The notes beneath the pieces were generated by a model. That model searched no databases and had not been told where the DNA came from. It saw nothing but the letters and a program-made list of their open reading frames with translations. DNA of 64,000 bases from Aspidapion aeneum (lineage: Eukaryota > Arthropoda > Insecta > Coleoptera > Brentidae), in the NCBI GenBank assembly GCA_963576565.1, contig OY755044.1, forward strand, positions 39,949,235-40,013,234. The letters run 5' to 3'. Each line of letters begins with the position of its first letter. The stretch's first letter is position 1. The translations under genes and the position numbers were made by a program. Positions 25,191-37,386 of this stretch are shown here, piece by piece.

Positions 25191-25758
25191 GCATGATTTG
25201 AAAGGCGGCGGCATTGCTTATTTTCCATGACGACCTCTACAGGTGGTGGCTTATACTACGCTTGTAAGGTCACTATGTCCTGAAGCCTGGCGACGCAGTT
25301 TTCGTGATCCAGTGACCCTATATGCTTGTTTACCATCACGACCTCTGGTGGTAACCGCTTGTACTTAAAATCGGTGAGAAAATGGCGGCCAACGTTCCAT
25401 CTCCCCTACTGAAGGTCGTGCAGTAGTCTAAGCGGTATTAAATTATTTTTTTATATCTTTGGTATAGACAGACGCAAAATTTGTTTATAAATAGATATAT
25501 TACGCAATGCTGCAAGTTATTTACTCCTAATTGTATTGAAAACCATGCTTCACAGCCCGAGGATGTATAACGTTAAACTTCATCGATTAGGCACTTTTTG
25601 TTATTGCTTTGGCAGAGTTTGATTAGTTATGTATTTTGGTATTTTTGTCTTTAAAATGCCGTTCACAATGGAAGAAAATATCACGTAAAGTGTGATAATG
25701 TGGAAGAAGCGACTTTTTTGCCAATAGCCAATATCGTAAAACCATATGAATAAGCTTA

Positions 25759-25779
25759 CACGTACGTACGTACGTACGT
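25759..25779. repeat. (ACGT)5 microsatellite
   Basis: Five tandem ACGT tetramers, a self-complementary repeat. Confidence 0.95.
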
Positions 25780-26369
25780 CTTAAATATATTTGATCTGCT
25801 AAAGCCTATTAAAATCATTAATGGAAAATGACTTGTACAAGCCTTCCGCAATATTGGATTCAATTGCACCCAAACATATGGTTTGGACTAACGTGACAGC
25901 TTTCAAATGACGCTGACAATTGGTCAATGCGGTGATTTAACATTGTCGAAACTCGGATTATTTTTTATTTTTTATTTAAATTTAAGAAACTTTTTTGGAT
26001 TTTGGAAGACAAATACATTATCTTGAGTTAATGTAGCTGGTTAACTGGCTTGTTCAAATTAAAAGGTATTTATCTTAAGTTAACTAGTAATGGGTGTTTT
26101 AAGGCTAAGAAAGGAGATGAGGCTAAGAGCGCGGCACCCATTATCAGTACCCTGAGTTTATCCAAGCCATACTTTTGTACAGTTATTTGTAGAGGCCAAT
26201 TCCCAGTACAGATATGTTTAAGATGTACGCGGTCTTCACTCATCACTTTTAAACTGTAATAGCAACATCGGCCAATGCCAGTCCTTTGTCCTATCTGTTT
26301 ATACTCGAACACACGGCTTTATCCTATGCAATATATTAATATTATCTTTTGCTTTCAGCGGACTGTCAT

Positions 26370-26533
26370 CAGTGGCGGATCTGGGGGAGGGTATGATTTG
26401 GTTAGGGAGGGCACATTTATTTCCTCACATAAAACTTTTTTTATTTCTAGTACAAAAAAGTAGTTAATTGTTCATATCAGCCAATTAAAAAATCTTGGTT
26501 TTTTCTGCCATTTTGGTCTCTTCCCCACCACTG
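26370..26533. mobile_element. hAT-like MITE, 164 bp
   Basis: Left CAGTGGCGGATCTGGGGGAG, right inverse CAGTGGTGGGGAAG. Flanking 8-mers ACTGTCAT and AATGTCAC agree at 6 of 8 positions. It is related in its ends to the element at 34545-34786. Confidence 0.65.
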
Positions 26534-26554
26534 AATGTCACCTTAAAGCCATAC

Positions 26555-27290
26555 CGCTAAAAAGCTGTTGAACGTCAAATACTCTGCGCTACAATTATAG
26601 GCACTATTTCAAGAATTTGTTTAACCCATGCGCGGCACTTTTATCTTCTTTGTTCAAAGCATGCCGCACTGCTGCTCACGTGCTTAGACAGGGCGGCGAC
26701 TGCATAAATAACGTAAATGAACTTATAAGGTAAAATACCCGCTCTCGTTACCCGATTAGACAGAGAGTTTACCGCCGCACAGTGGAACGAACTTATGAAA
26801 GCGGTTGGACATCAGGTTTTTGGCATAAATACATACAAAATATTTTATGAACAGCAGGATTTTAAATTTATAAATAACTGTGTGGTGTTTTACGAAAATC
26901 TATGCGTTGGTTCTTGCTGTCACTTTGGCCTCTTCCTGCTAAAAAGCTTTCGACGTCAAATTCTCTGCGCACTATTTCAAATATTTGTTTAACCGATGCG
27001 CGGCACTTTTATCTTCTTTGATCAAAGCATGCCGCACTGCTGCCCACGTGCTTAAATCGGAAAATTAAATAAACTTATCAATGTTAAAGTAGCCGTGCTA
27101 GTCACCTGATTAGACAGAGATTTTACCGCTGCACAGTGGAACGAGCTTATGGAAGCGGTTGGACATCAGGTTTTTGGCTTATTACTTTTAATCCAAATGA
27201 CGTAAAAATTTACTTTATACATCAAAATATTATATGAACAGCAGATTTTGAATTTATAAATAACTGCGTGCTGTAGTCGTTTTATATCAC
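26555..27290. repeat. Two-copy tandem duplication, unit about 370 bp
   Basis: Blocks such as GATGCGCGGCACTTTTATCT, AAAGCATGCCGCACTGCTGC and GAAGCGGTTGGACATCAGGT occur twice in the same order and orientation, about 366 bp apart (for example 26619 and 26985). Copies differ by scattered substitutions and small indels. Non-coding. Confidence 0.85.
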
Positions 27291-27299
27291 ATATTGGGA

Positions 27300-30200
27300 G
27301 ACCTAAAAAAAAGTGTGTTTTACAAAAATCTATGTCTTATTAAATAAGACGGTCTGGACATTTAGGAATTAAACTCTGCCAATAAAATATTTTATTTTAC
27401 AATTTGATTTACCAGGTGATGTCCAACATTTAACATTGGCTCGTTCTATAGTGCGCCGGTGCCGTGTCGGTAAAGGGCGGAGTTTCTTTAAGTTGCAATG
27501 AGCAACCGACCGCCGCTCTTTTTCCTTCATTTTGAAAAAATTGTTATTTTATAATTATAATATATTATATTAAAAATCAGAAACTAAATATTTCCCAAAT
27601 AAACCATTACATTCAACAACTATTAGCTTTGGGTCGTAGTTGCATATTCATGGCTGTAATCCAAAGCTCACATAAGTAGTAGCTGAACAGAAGTTAGCTC
27701 ATTAAAACTCATAAATTTGGAATCAAAGAGGCCCTGTCTGCATGTATTTTCCTAAACTTAAGTTTAATTCAATTTTAACCTGTCCAAACACACTCGAATA
27801 CAATAGCACTAAAAGTAGAACTCAGTGAATTATTGAAAAGTAGAGTTCTATTAGGCACAGTTTGGACCACACATCTTAGAAGCTCACACGGATATCATAA
27901 TCAAAACAGACAACCTTTAAAGCCCTTAATTTTTCTCGAACATTTTGAGGTTATGTAAAAAAACACATTTACAAAAGTTTTATACATTTTTATGGCCTAT
28001 GACTTTTCTGCATGTCACTTTTTTCTCCGACGTCAACTTTCGCCGGAAATCACAATAATACGATATCCTGCCCTCTTTTACCCCCCCCCCCCCCCCCCAA
28101 ACCTAATCCGCAACGCCCCTGCTCACGCATTTATTTTTTTTCTTCATTTTTCCCGCTCTACAATTTCCAATGCTCCAATCCTGTAAATAATTTTTTTTTG
28201 CCTTAAAATATGGTAATTCCACTGGCCTATTACCTAATCTGATCTAAGCTGACTTAACGTGTCCTAACCTACCAAATCCTACTACTCCTGTCTTTGATTT
28301 CAGGGTAAAAATAAAATATAAAATAAGGACTACTAACTTAGGGATAGTGACTGGAAATATAACCTAACACACTTGCATTTTTAATCATTTATTGGTACAA
28401 AAGTCCATGGCCGCTTTCGAGGCGCTTGTTAACTTTTTTTTGACGTTTAATGATCTATTATAACAGTCTAATTTGCATTTGCTCCAGACTTGGCTGACAC
28501 GAATTCTACCTATTATTTAGAAAAATTTAATGCTTTGCCAAAAATATTTGACAGCATTTCTTTATTTGCTTTACGCTTTTTAAGCATTTTGCTTGTTTCA
28601 CATATTAAAAAATATAAACAAAGTACCTTAAAAAAAGAAGGACAAAGCACATATCTATTAATTATTTAAAATGTATATTTTTAATTAATACACTACTTGG
28701 CAAACGCTTTTTGATGTTTTTTGTTTAATTTTTTGACAAAGCAATATTTTACATTTTACTTAGTTTAGGCTCAATAAAAGTGGTACCGCATAAACCGCAT
28801 CAATGAAAATATAGGACAATTTTTTTTATTAAAAAAAACTAAAAAAATTACTGATATCATGGATAGAGCTAAGAAAATTACTTGAAAAAAAAAGGCGTGT
28901 CCTTATAATTGTGCCTTAACCAAAGGAAAAAAAACCTTAAAAACAAAATTCCAGGGCTTGCCATCTTAAATCGGCCATATTTGAACATTAATCATATCTA
29001 GTTTTATTTCAATAGACATCATTATTTAACCTTACCGAGTTGTCAAAAATTATCGCCTTTAATATACCGATCAGTTTAAAATGACTAGTTAAATAGGTAC
29101 CTTTACCCCTTTACCTTAGCCTTGGCCCTTTTTAAAATGTTACTCAAAGTAATATAAGATTCTCATCATAGATTTATTTTGTCAAAATCAGATTTTGACC
29201 TCTCAAAATCCAAGATGGCGGAGGACGAAATTATAATGTACCGTTCGTTTATTCTTATGTTACGAACATATTTTAATTATTTTTTTAAATTAGTGAAAAA
29301 GCTGCGTTTTTGTCACGCACACCAAGATACGAATTAGCAAAAACGGTTGCTTTAAAAAAAAATATTTTTGTTTCAACCATTTTGTTTGTTTTTTTATACG
29401 ATTGCCGTGCCAATCATGTTATCAAAATTATCGATTTATTATCGATTATCGATTATACAATTGCATTGCCAATCCTGTCTGCATTCATTTGCTTATAAAT
29501 TCGTTATTACTAAGCCGATTTTAGTGAAAAAAAAATCGTGGTAAGAATTGATTACTCTTTAAAGATTGTAATGAAAATTTGCCGCTATCTTATAATTTAA
29601 GATGTAGGACAGAATCATACTTGATTCTTTAAAATGGCGTGCTTATTAATATTTTCCGAAAATGTTTTAGTTTTTTTTTTCTTTTATAGAAAAACACTAC
29701 TTTCTCCCACATAAAGAGGTACAAATTAATAAAATCGGTGTAGTAGTTTTGACAAAATCTGATTTTATTTTAAACATTGTTTTACAAATTATATGATTGC
29801 ACTGCCATTGTTTGCATTTATTGTCTGCATTCATTTTTTTATAAATTTATTATTACTTCGATTGTTATCATCCATAAGTTTTTTCGTGGAGAAAAATTTT
29901 ACAGATTTATTGAAATTTTCTTAGTGCACTGTTTACTTTCTCCCACCCACCACATCGTTGATGACGCGGTGCCACTTTCACTGCACCTGAACTTTAATAT
30001 TATTAATCATCTACTCATATTATTTTGTGGCTTTGATTTGTTACAGAGAACTCCCGGAACAATACAATATACGCGTACCACTAACGTAAGCCCGTAGAAC
30101 GATTTGTCAAAATTTAATGAAAACTTGCAGTAAGCTCACAAAATGTCAGTTAATTTACCATTTTGATAGGTACTCAAATAAGAATTGATTTAATTAATAA

Positions 30201-31540
30201 AAAAATACTGAGCATTTTAGAGTTTACTGCATGTATACAACAAAAAAATAATGGCTTTTGGTGTTCTTCTTTCAAACTTTAAAATTTCTCTTATTTGTCT
30301 TTTATTTTTCCGATGTCTGCTATTTTGGGAAAATACCGCGTTGAACAAAAAGTAAACCATTACTTTTTTAGGGTTTCTGGAATTGTCACGTTCTTTAAAA
30401 AAATTTACGATGCGTAGCTTTTTTTAACGACAAAAGGTATTAAAGTTTTACCCTTGTTTTATATTGAAAAAGGAAATTTGATTTTATCCTACGCTTACAA
30501 TTCTCTAATAATTTGGAATGCTTTTAAACAACATTCAAGGCTACAATATTTTCATAGATGTTTGTACCTATAACAAGTTTTTCCATTGACTTATGTTAAA
30601 ATATTTTATTTTATTTATTAGTTTCTTTTCTTGTTTGCAGCATTCCAAATAACATTTATGTAATTTTTATCACCTTCAACATAAATTTCGTTGTTTTTTA
30701 TTCAGAGCTTATACTTAAAAACGATTAATAAATAAAAAGCACTAATCTTGATCATCGTATTTAAAAAATAAGTGTTTTACGCAGACACTAACTTTTGGCT
30801 GGAATTATATGTTGCATGCTGCAATCAATAGCTTAGTTAGATGCTACCATAAATGGTTTAGTTAGTTTTATTTTCTATCATTAGGTACAAGGTGATCGTT
30901 TATATTTTGAGCACGTTTAAACGATAAAATCTTAATAAGTAATAGGGATAAAAGAATAATTCTGGTTACAAAAGATAGACATTTCTAATTCTAAGACAAT
31001 TTGGTGTACAGCATGGTTACATGCTATAGGATTTATAGGAAATTATTACTGGATGTAAAATAAGAACAACTGCATATGCATAAAATATGTAGTTTGTAAG
31101 AAAAAAGTATAAAAGCTTACACGTTCTTACGCCCATTAGGACAGCCAACACCTCTCCTTTGTGCGCCCCGGTAAGGTAGAGGGAGGAAATTTATCACACC
31201 AATTTTGTCCCCTAGCGCGGCGATCTTTTCTTTTGATAGTTCTTAAAGAAAATCGATCAACGGTAGTTGAACATAAAATATCGGAAATTTAGAACGAACT
31301 ACAAAACATATAATCGTTTTTTTCAAGCTCGTTCTTTTTTATAATATGTAATGCCTTGTCTACCACAAACTAAAGTTTATAGCTTCCTCAGCGAAACAAA
31401 TAAGAGAGGAGTCTGTTTTAAAAGAAAATCCTTTCATATTGATATAAGAAATACGGAATTAAATTCTCAAAAATACCACCGCTCTGTGGTAAACAGTATC
31501 CGAGCCTGTTATAAAATTCAGTTCGGACATTACTTCAGGT
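27300..31540. other. Gene-free AT-rich DNA
   Basis: No supported gene. It contains an 18-base poly-C tract (28081-28098) and a short diverged duplication (about 29410-29510 and 29780-29855, sharing GTCTGCATTCATTT). The reading frames here are short and lack recognisable domains. Confidence 0.45.
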
Positions 31541-31541
31541 G

Positions 31542-32460
31542 TCACTGATGATGATTATTTTTGCCCAAAGTTCATCTAAATTGGTAGCTCTTAAATGGCC
31601 ATGCGTGTCAATTTGGCTTTTTGCGTAGCCCATAAAAAAATCATTGGGTGCCAAATCTGGAGGCCAGCTTATATTAACTTGCTTGATTGTAGTAAGCCGC
31701 CTTGAAACGTTTCATTTAAAAACACTTTCACAGGCAAAGTATCATGAGCTGGGCAACCATCTTGCATAAACCAAATTTGGTTAAAATCAACATTTGGCAC
31801 CTGTCGAATTGCAGGAATAATATGGTTCTGTAACAGAGCTAAACAATTCCTCCCTCGTAAATTACCATTGATGAAAAAGGACCAACAATATGGTCAACAA
31901 AATCCAAATCCAACAAGCATTAAGTTTTTAAGGATACTGGATCCGTTCAGCAGCAAGCAAATGTTTATTTTTCCGTGACCAGTAACGAACAATGGAAGGA
32001 TTGTGATGGCCATGAATTGAGAAGGAACTTTCGTCTCTAAAACAAATATTTTTTAAAATGTTCATCTTGATTGGCTTTTTCAATCATGGTTTTACAAAAT
32101 TCCATTCTTAGAAACTGATCATCCGGAAAAAGTTCTTGCGTTTTCTTTACTTTAAAATCCATGTCATTTTAAAATGTGTCGGACGGCTAAGGGTAAAATA
32201 TCATCTCTCACATCATTGGCAATTGGCTTAATGGAACACGGAGGCAATGTTTCTTCTGCGGCACAAATCACAGTTTCGCGCAGTTTCCTTTTCTCTCACA
32301 TTTAACCACTACTGCATTCGCGGCAAAAATTAACACATCCTGTTAGTTGGAAATAAGTCATTATTTTTTGGACCGTGCTACGGCTTGGAATATCCCACCC
32401 CTCAAATGCGACAACAAATAAAAATGCCACATCTCGACAGCTATTTCCGTCGAAATACTA
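31542..32460 (-). pseudogene. Mariner/IS630-like transposase, dead
   Basis: Minus-strand translation in shifting frames gives transposase landmarks in the right order. There is a helix-turn-helix segment with IPSRSTVQKIMTYFQLTG near 32375, then FPDDQFLRMEFCKTMI, FRDESSFSIHG, VDHIVGPFFINGNLRG, the DDE core WFMQDGCPAHDT near 31780, and the C-terminal SWPPDLAPNDFF ending at a TGA (31542). Several frameshifts, internal stops and a small deletion in the WPPRSPDL-type motif show that it is inactive. In the family this enzyme cuts and pastes a TIR element at TA sites. No matching TIRs were found, so only the coding relic is called. Note that the apparent forward frame at 32507-32740 is unrelated. 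Confidence 0.85.
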
Positions 32461-34464
32461 TTGAACCATCTATATTTTTTTCTAAACGCTAAATGTATTA
32501 CGCGTCATGGCTAAAGCTAGAATTAGCAAGAAAATCAAATACCCAGTTCTCACCGGTTTTGCTGCACATGACGAAATGACAAAAAACTTCGTGAAGACGA
32601 GAGGTCACGATGTATTCTTCTACTTTCCCACAACCAGCCCAAATACGGGTCTTAAACAGCGAAAAATATTTCAAAACAAATCCCAAAATACATTTTTCTC
32701 TCGCTATGAATCCTATAGCTTTTTACCGTACTATATGTAGTCAATTCCAGTCTACGCATCGTCTAAATAATAACTATTGAGACTGGTCTATTTCTAAATT
32801 GGACCCTATTCTTTAATTATATGTTTTGGTTGCATTATAAATTATATAGTACACTTCCCAAAAATATATTGCAAATATATTAAACAAATTTTAATAATTA
32901 GTTTTTTTCCCAAGAATACCCTCGTGTGATGACTATAAAAAAAGTTGTCTCACCCGTTTATTTATCAAATCGTGTCAATCGGTTGTATTTATTGAAAAAA
33001 ATACTTTTTATACGACTGTCTTGTAAAAGGGGGTTTTGCGCACGGAGAACACGATCTGAAAATGGCATTTTGCTCACTCTGTGTGCAAAACGTTTTGCAC
33101 ACGCTTATGTCATTTTTGCGCACGCCTATGTCATTTCTGCATACGGGTCTCCCGTCATTGTGATTTTTGTTGTTGTCACCCATCAATATAAGTTGGCTCA
33201 CCACCTTTCTCGACAGAGGCCTGGTATCGAATCCAAGATGGCCGCCGATGAGAGCAATTCCGCCACACGTTCGGTTAGGTATAATTGGTTGAAATTGATG
33301 AATTTATACGATTTAAACTGCAAATAAGTACAAATAATGTATTTTGCAGTGGCAAGAATGTTTAAACGATTCAAATTTTATGGATTTTTGGTAATTACTT
33401 TATCAATATATGTAGCTGTTCATAAGTAATACTATTTATAAATGGACACAGACATTTTTTCTCTTAAAACCAGGAGAAGGGAAAAAAAGAGGGACGTGGG
33501 ATTAAAAGTGAGAGTTCGGTTCGGAATTAAGAGGCGAGGGTTATTATAGTTTTTTGAGCTTAAGAAAACAACGAAGATAATATATATGCTATAAGTAATT
33601 GTCATAAAGGTTATAGAGTTCGTGGTTTGGAGAAACGTCCAGATTGGAAGGTTTTTCTCTGGTTTGAATTTTAAAGTTATGTCATCAAAATATGTGTTCT
33701 TGCTCTTACAAATAAGCAGCTGAAGTCTTCAGGGTTTCTTCAACAGCTTGGCGTATTAAATCATATTCCAAACGCTTTGTCTTAGATTTTGGACTTTCCC
33801 TGAAATGTTCTTCTTTGTTCATATATTTTGGACAGTCAGGAAATTTGGTAGGAATAGCAGCTAAACATTTAAAAAACCCAAACCTCTGATAGGAATGGAA
33901 TTTCGCCTCTTTGACCAACTATAACAAAAAAAAAATTGTTTGTCACAACATTTATAAAATGTACCCTGTACATTATTTGGGTCAGCTCGGGTCAGCTCTT
34001 TGACTTACCTTTTTTAAGTCTTTGTTTATTTAGTGGCACATCTAATACTTCTCCTGTGTTTGTGAAATATTTTATGGAACGCTCAACTTCCTCACTTTTA
34101 AAGTGCAATTCATACACCTAACAATTTTGGAAAAAACAACATTACGAGTATATTAAAAAATAAATGGATCCATGACGGATATGATACATTCCTAGATAGC
34201 TTTTAGATTGGCACACTTCAAGTGAACTCCATGATATATCAGCATTGAAAATACTTTTTTGTTAATATCTCAAAAGCGAAAGCTCATACGAAGCTTTTAG
34301 ACAAATTATTGAGAGAAATAGTCTACTACATTCCGAAAACCGCATATTAGTGTGATGCTCCGTTAAAAAGTTAGAATGTTAATTGCCCAAAAACTGTTAG
34401 CATCAATGGATAACACTATTTTACCTAAAAATTTTATGAAAATCGGTTAAGCGGTTTCGGGGCT

Positions 34465-34850
34465 ATCGTGTTACGGACAGACATATACACACACACAGAC
34501 AGACATCACGACGATATTGCTAAGATAGATCAAAATATACACCCAGTGGCGGATCCAGGATTTTCTGGGGAAAGGGGCCAAAGTGGCAGCAAATACCAAT
34601 CTATTTGCGTCAAAAGGTGGTCCAAATGCGCCGCAGGCGAAAAATGTTGAAAACTTCAGTAGATTTTGTTATCAAATTTAAATAAGTGATGCAGCAGAAC
34701 TAAAAAAATAATCTGTGTCTGGAGGTTGGGGGGGGGGGAGGGGTGCCCGAGCCCTTCTGCTCTCCCACCCCTGGATCCGCCACTTAATACACCCAAATAA
34801 AATATTTACCGCGTTATCTCAAGGTAAAAAACACAATCTAATATATTTAT
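34465..34850. repeat. Interspersed repeat with CA/GA-rich tract, in THAP intron 1
   Basis: Outside the MITE at 34545-34786, this sequence (ACAGACAGACATCACGACGA, then CAAAAT..ACACCCAAATAA) matches 58370-58450 closely. The 58-kb copy lacks the MITE and so shows the pre-insertion state. Confidence 0.75.
34545..34786. mobile_element. hAT-like MITE, 242 bp
   Basis: Ends AGTGGCGGATCCAGG and inverse AGTGGCGGATCCAGG (..CCTGGATCCGCCACT, then TA). The 8-mer ATACACCC is present exactly on both sides (34537-34544 and 34787-34794). The related repeat at 58.4 kb has one ATACACCC and no element, which confirms the insertion. A G-rich run (about 34728-34741) lies near its right end. Confidence 0.88.
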
Positions 34851-35009
34851 ACCATTGACCACTTGGTTGGGACAAAATCTTCCCGCTTGATAGCATGTTT
34901 CCATTTCTTGACAAGTTCTCCATCTTTAGAAAATTTAAAAATTGGGTATCTTTTTCCTTGATTACTCTAATTGGTTTTGCAATTTGGAACGGCGCAGCGA
35001 CCTGGCATC

Positions 35010-36560
35010 TTTAAAAAAATAGGAACACAATTTTCTGAGCCATAAATTCACCAGCACTTATATAAAATAACCTCAATTACAAGGTATTTGAACCGAATTT
35101 AAAAAAAAAATAGAACCACTGGATAACTTAGAATTCACTTAAGGTCGGAACCGAACCGAACCCAAACCCACTATTTCCCTGGCTATCGTATCACTACACT
35201 ATGTGATTACCCTACAATACCCCAAGAATCCCAAGATTCACTATAAATGCACCGTAAAAGTGATCACATAGTCCATTTACAACCCCTATGACTAAGCACT
35301 GAAAAATCACAAAAACCGACAAGGTAAGTAATCACCATTACCTGAAAATGCTTTTAATCAATGACGCAAGCTCTTGGGTACATATTTCCTTTAAAAAATG
35401 AATAAAAATCCAATCTAAAACACTTTTTTCGCTTCAAAAATGTCAACGCCATCAAATGTAAACAAACAATCGATTGCCCTAAGGAGACGCCATATTGAAT
35501 TTTACTTCTGAAGTTCATACGCTTTATATACAGGTCGTGGTGGTTGGCTTAGTTCCGTAGCAACCGTCACTGCTCGTATGTTTTGTTGATTAGATACGTC
35601 AAAAAATTGTTGAATTTTTAAAGTTTTGTTGTAAAAATGTCGGAAATAAAAACAAGTTAAATTAAAATTTGATTTTTCTTTCTTTATTAGCAGTCGTATA
35701 AAAAATATTGTAAAAAACTCGTTTGAAAACCTCTTTGCACACTCCCTCGACTTGTAAAACTGTCTCGATCGTGTGGAAAGAGTCGTTTTCAAACCTTGTT
35801 CTTTAAATAACTAGTACGATTCTTGTCAGTGGCGTCGATTTTTATTGATTCAGTCTATTTTATCGTCAGTTTTTTTAATATATTGCAAACTTTTAACGAA
35901 GACCTTATTATGCAATATATCTTTGTAGTAATTTAAAAATTATATTTAAAGCATAGGGTTAAAAAAAGTAAACGTGTTCAAAAAATTATAGTTAGGTGCT
36001 TTGTAGACCGGAATTAACTACTTAAATCGAACATAATATTTTTTATAAGAAAAGTAAATACTTAGTTGGAAAAGGTAAATTGTGTAAGCCTACTGGACTT
36101 TTAATTTTGTCTTTAACACAAAAAACACATAAAATTAATACAGTTTTTTTTAACAACTGCTTTTTAAAATTGTAAGATCGTCTCAACTGAAGTTTGTAAT
36201 TTAAAATAAATTAATGTTTATTCCTCTTTTAGTTTTTACTCCTTTGTTTAGCAGTGCCTTTGTTTGCTGTTTTGTTTTTTTATGCATCGTTGTAAGTATA
36301 CATTAGTTCGGAATACAAAGTTCGAGAGGCGCTGATTACAGACCGTCGCCCCTTGTATAAAAATATTATGCGCTGTCGCAATTTATATTAACCGCTACTC
36401 TTGGTATATTTTGACAATTTGTTTTTGATTATGACTGACATTGACTTTAGCAAAATAGATAAAAATATGTAATTTCATTTTACATTTTTCGTTTGTGGAT
36501 GCAATTTTTCGTTATTTTTCGACTTTTTACCTTAATTTTTATGGTGTGTTTTGCTAAATT
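35010..36560. other. Gene-free stretch between the THAP loci
   Basis: Nothing recognisable. A segment at 36308-36358 (CGGAATACAAAGTTCGAGAG..) recurs in the same orientation at 42678-42728. Confidence 0.4.
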
Positions 36561-36806
36561 ATGACCAATCGGTATTTTGCGCGTTTTGATGGGGGCGATC
36601 CATCGCTTAAGAAATTGAAAAGAAAACAATGTTGTGTTGGTGGGTGCGAAGACTATGTTAGCAAGCGCCATTGCCTTCCCAAACGAAACCGCAAGCTATT
36701 TGACGAGTGGCTAAAAATACTTCGGCCTAAAAACTGGCTAACTTTGACGAAAGACGAAATTTACGTTAAATATACAGTGTGTGATTTGAACCAGGACAGA
36801 GTTTAA
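36561..36806 (+). CDS. THAP-like zinc finger fragment
   Basis: An 81-codon frame with KQCCVGGCEDYVSKRHCLPK, then FDEWLKILRPKNW and VKYTVCDLNQDRV before a stop. The spacing C-x3-C, a LPK in place of the usual FPK, a Trp in the helix and a late VC follow the THAP pattern. The last ligand (His in VC-x2-H) would be Asn here, so zinc binding is doubtful. The upstream 20 residues do not look like THAP, and the true start may be an exon boundary. It is on the opposite strand to the THAP pseudogene and about 1.6 kb away, and the sequences are not close copies. It could be a chance or decayed exon. Confidence 0.45.
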   Translation: MTNRYFARFDGGDPSLKKLKRKQCCVGGCEDYVSKRHCLPKRNRKLFDEWLKILRPKNWLTLTKDEIYVKYTVCDLNQDRV

Positions 36807-36839
36807 AATGTTTAGTTTTAAATTTTAATATTTAGAAAA

Positions 36840-36988
36840 CAAGCGCGGATCTAGGTCAAAATCAAGGGGGGGAAGGGTTATAATCGACGATATTTATTTA
36901 TTAACATTTTTTCAAGGGGGGTGGCGGTAATTTTCCTGTTTTCACTTAAATTATTAAAAAAAGTGTATATTTTTCATATCCGCGCTTG
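36840..36988. mobile_element. MITE, 149 bp
   Basis: Ends CAAGCGCGGATCTAGG and inverse CAAGCGCGGATATG. GAAAA is present on both sides. The ends resemble those of the hAT-like MITEs at 23.2, 26.4 and 34.5 kb, but the duplication is only 5 bp. Confidence 0.65.
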
Positions 36989-37386
36989 GAAAAATATAGT
37001 TTATTTCACTATATTTATATACAGGGTCCGGCATAATGATCTCCCACATTAAAAACGCCATTGTAAATGCTATTTAGATTTTTTTTTACTGAAACTCTAT
37101 TCTATACCATTGGTTTTTATTAAGTTTTGAAATTTACAGAGTCCCTGTGGCGGCCATTTTTTTCGATACACATTCAAAGCTGATTTCTGAAAGTTTCACT
37201 CGTACAGTAACTTAAAAGCGATATACTTTACTTTAATTTAAAAAGCTTACGTAACATTTTTTTTGACACCCAAATATAATATAATAATGTTTAATATAAA
37301 TACATTTTTACATCACATAGCTAAAAGGATCAGGCACACCTCTAATGGGATTTCTGTAATCAGTCAAACTTCATGAAGTTTTGGTA

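Larger units (their letters stand above)
33706..35008 (-). pseudogene. THAP-domain protein gene, three exons, decayed
   Basis: Exon 1 (35008-34853) starts MPGRCAVPNC, has YPIFKFSKDGELVKKWKHAI and ends at an ATG|GTATAA donor. Exon 2 (34117-34009) starts after a TTGTTAG acceptor with VYELHFKSEEVERSI and ends at a GTAAGT donor. Exon 3 (from about 33908 to 33706) contains AAIPTKFPDCPKY. Known THAP domains bind DNA through a C2CH zinc site (C-x2-4-C, then C-x2-H). Here the first pair (CAVPNC) is intact, but the third ligand Cys is Tyr (VYELH where VCELH is usual), and a TAG interrupts exon 1 after 13 codons. The exon 3 acceptor is ambiguous (33918 or 33908). Only the AAAG acceptor at 33908 keeps the frame. 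Intron 1 carries a repeat and a MITE. Retained introns exclude a processed copy. It could be a dead host gene or a P-element-type transposase fragment. Confidence 0.75.

Noticed and set aside
27992..28206. Frames with poly-proline
   Set aside because: Produced by the 18-base poly-C tract.
32507..32740. 77-codon forward frame beside the mariner relic
   Set aside because: No domain, no homologous look, and the overlapping minus frame is equally open.
33231..33330. Possible first exon, AAGATGGCCGCCGATGAGAG
   Set aside because: AAGATGGC-type motifs are part of dispersed repeats here (for example 29211), and no good donor or downstream exon follows.
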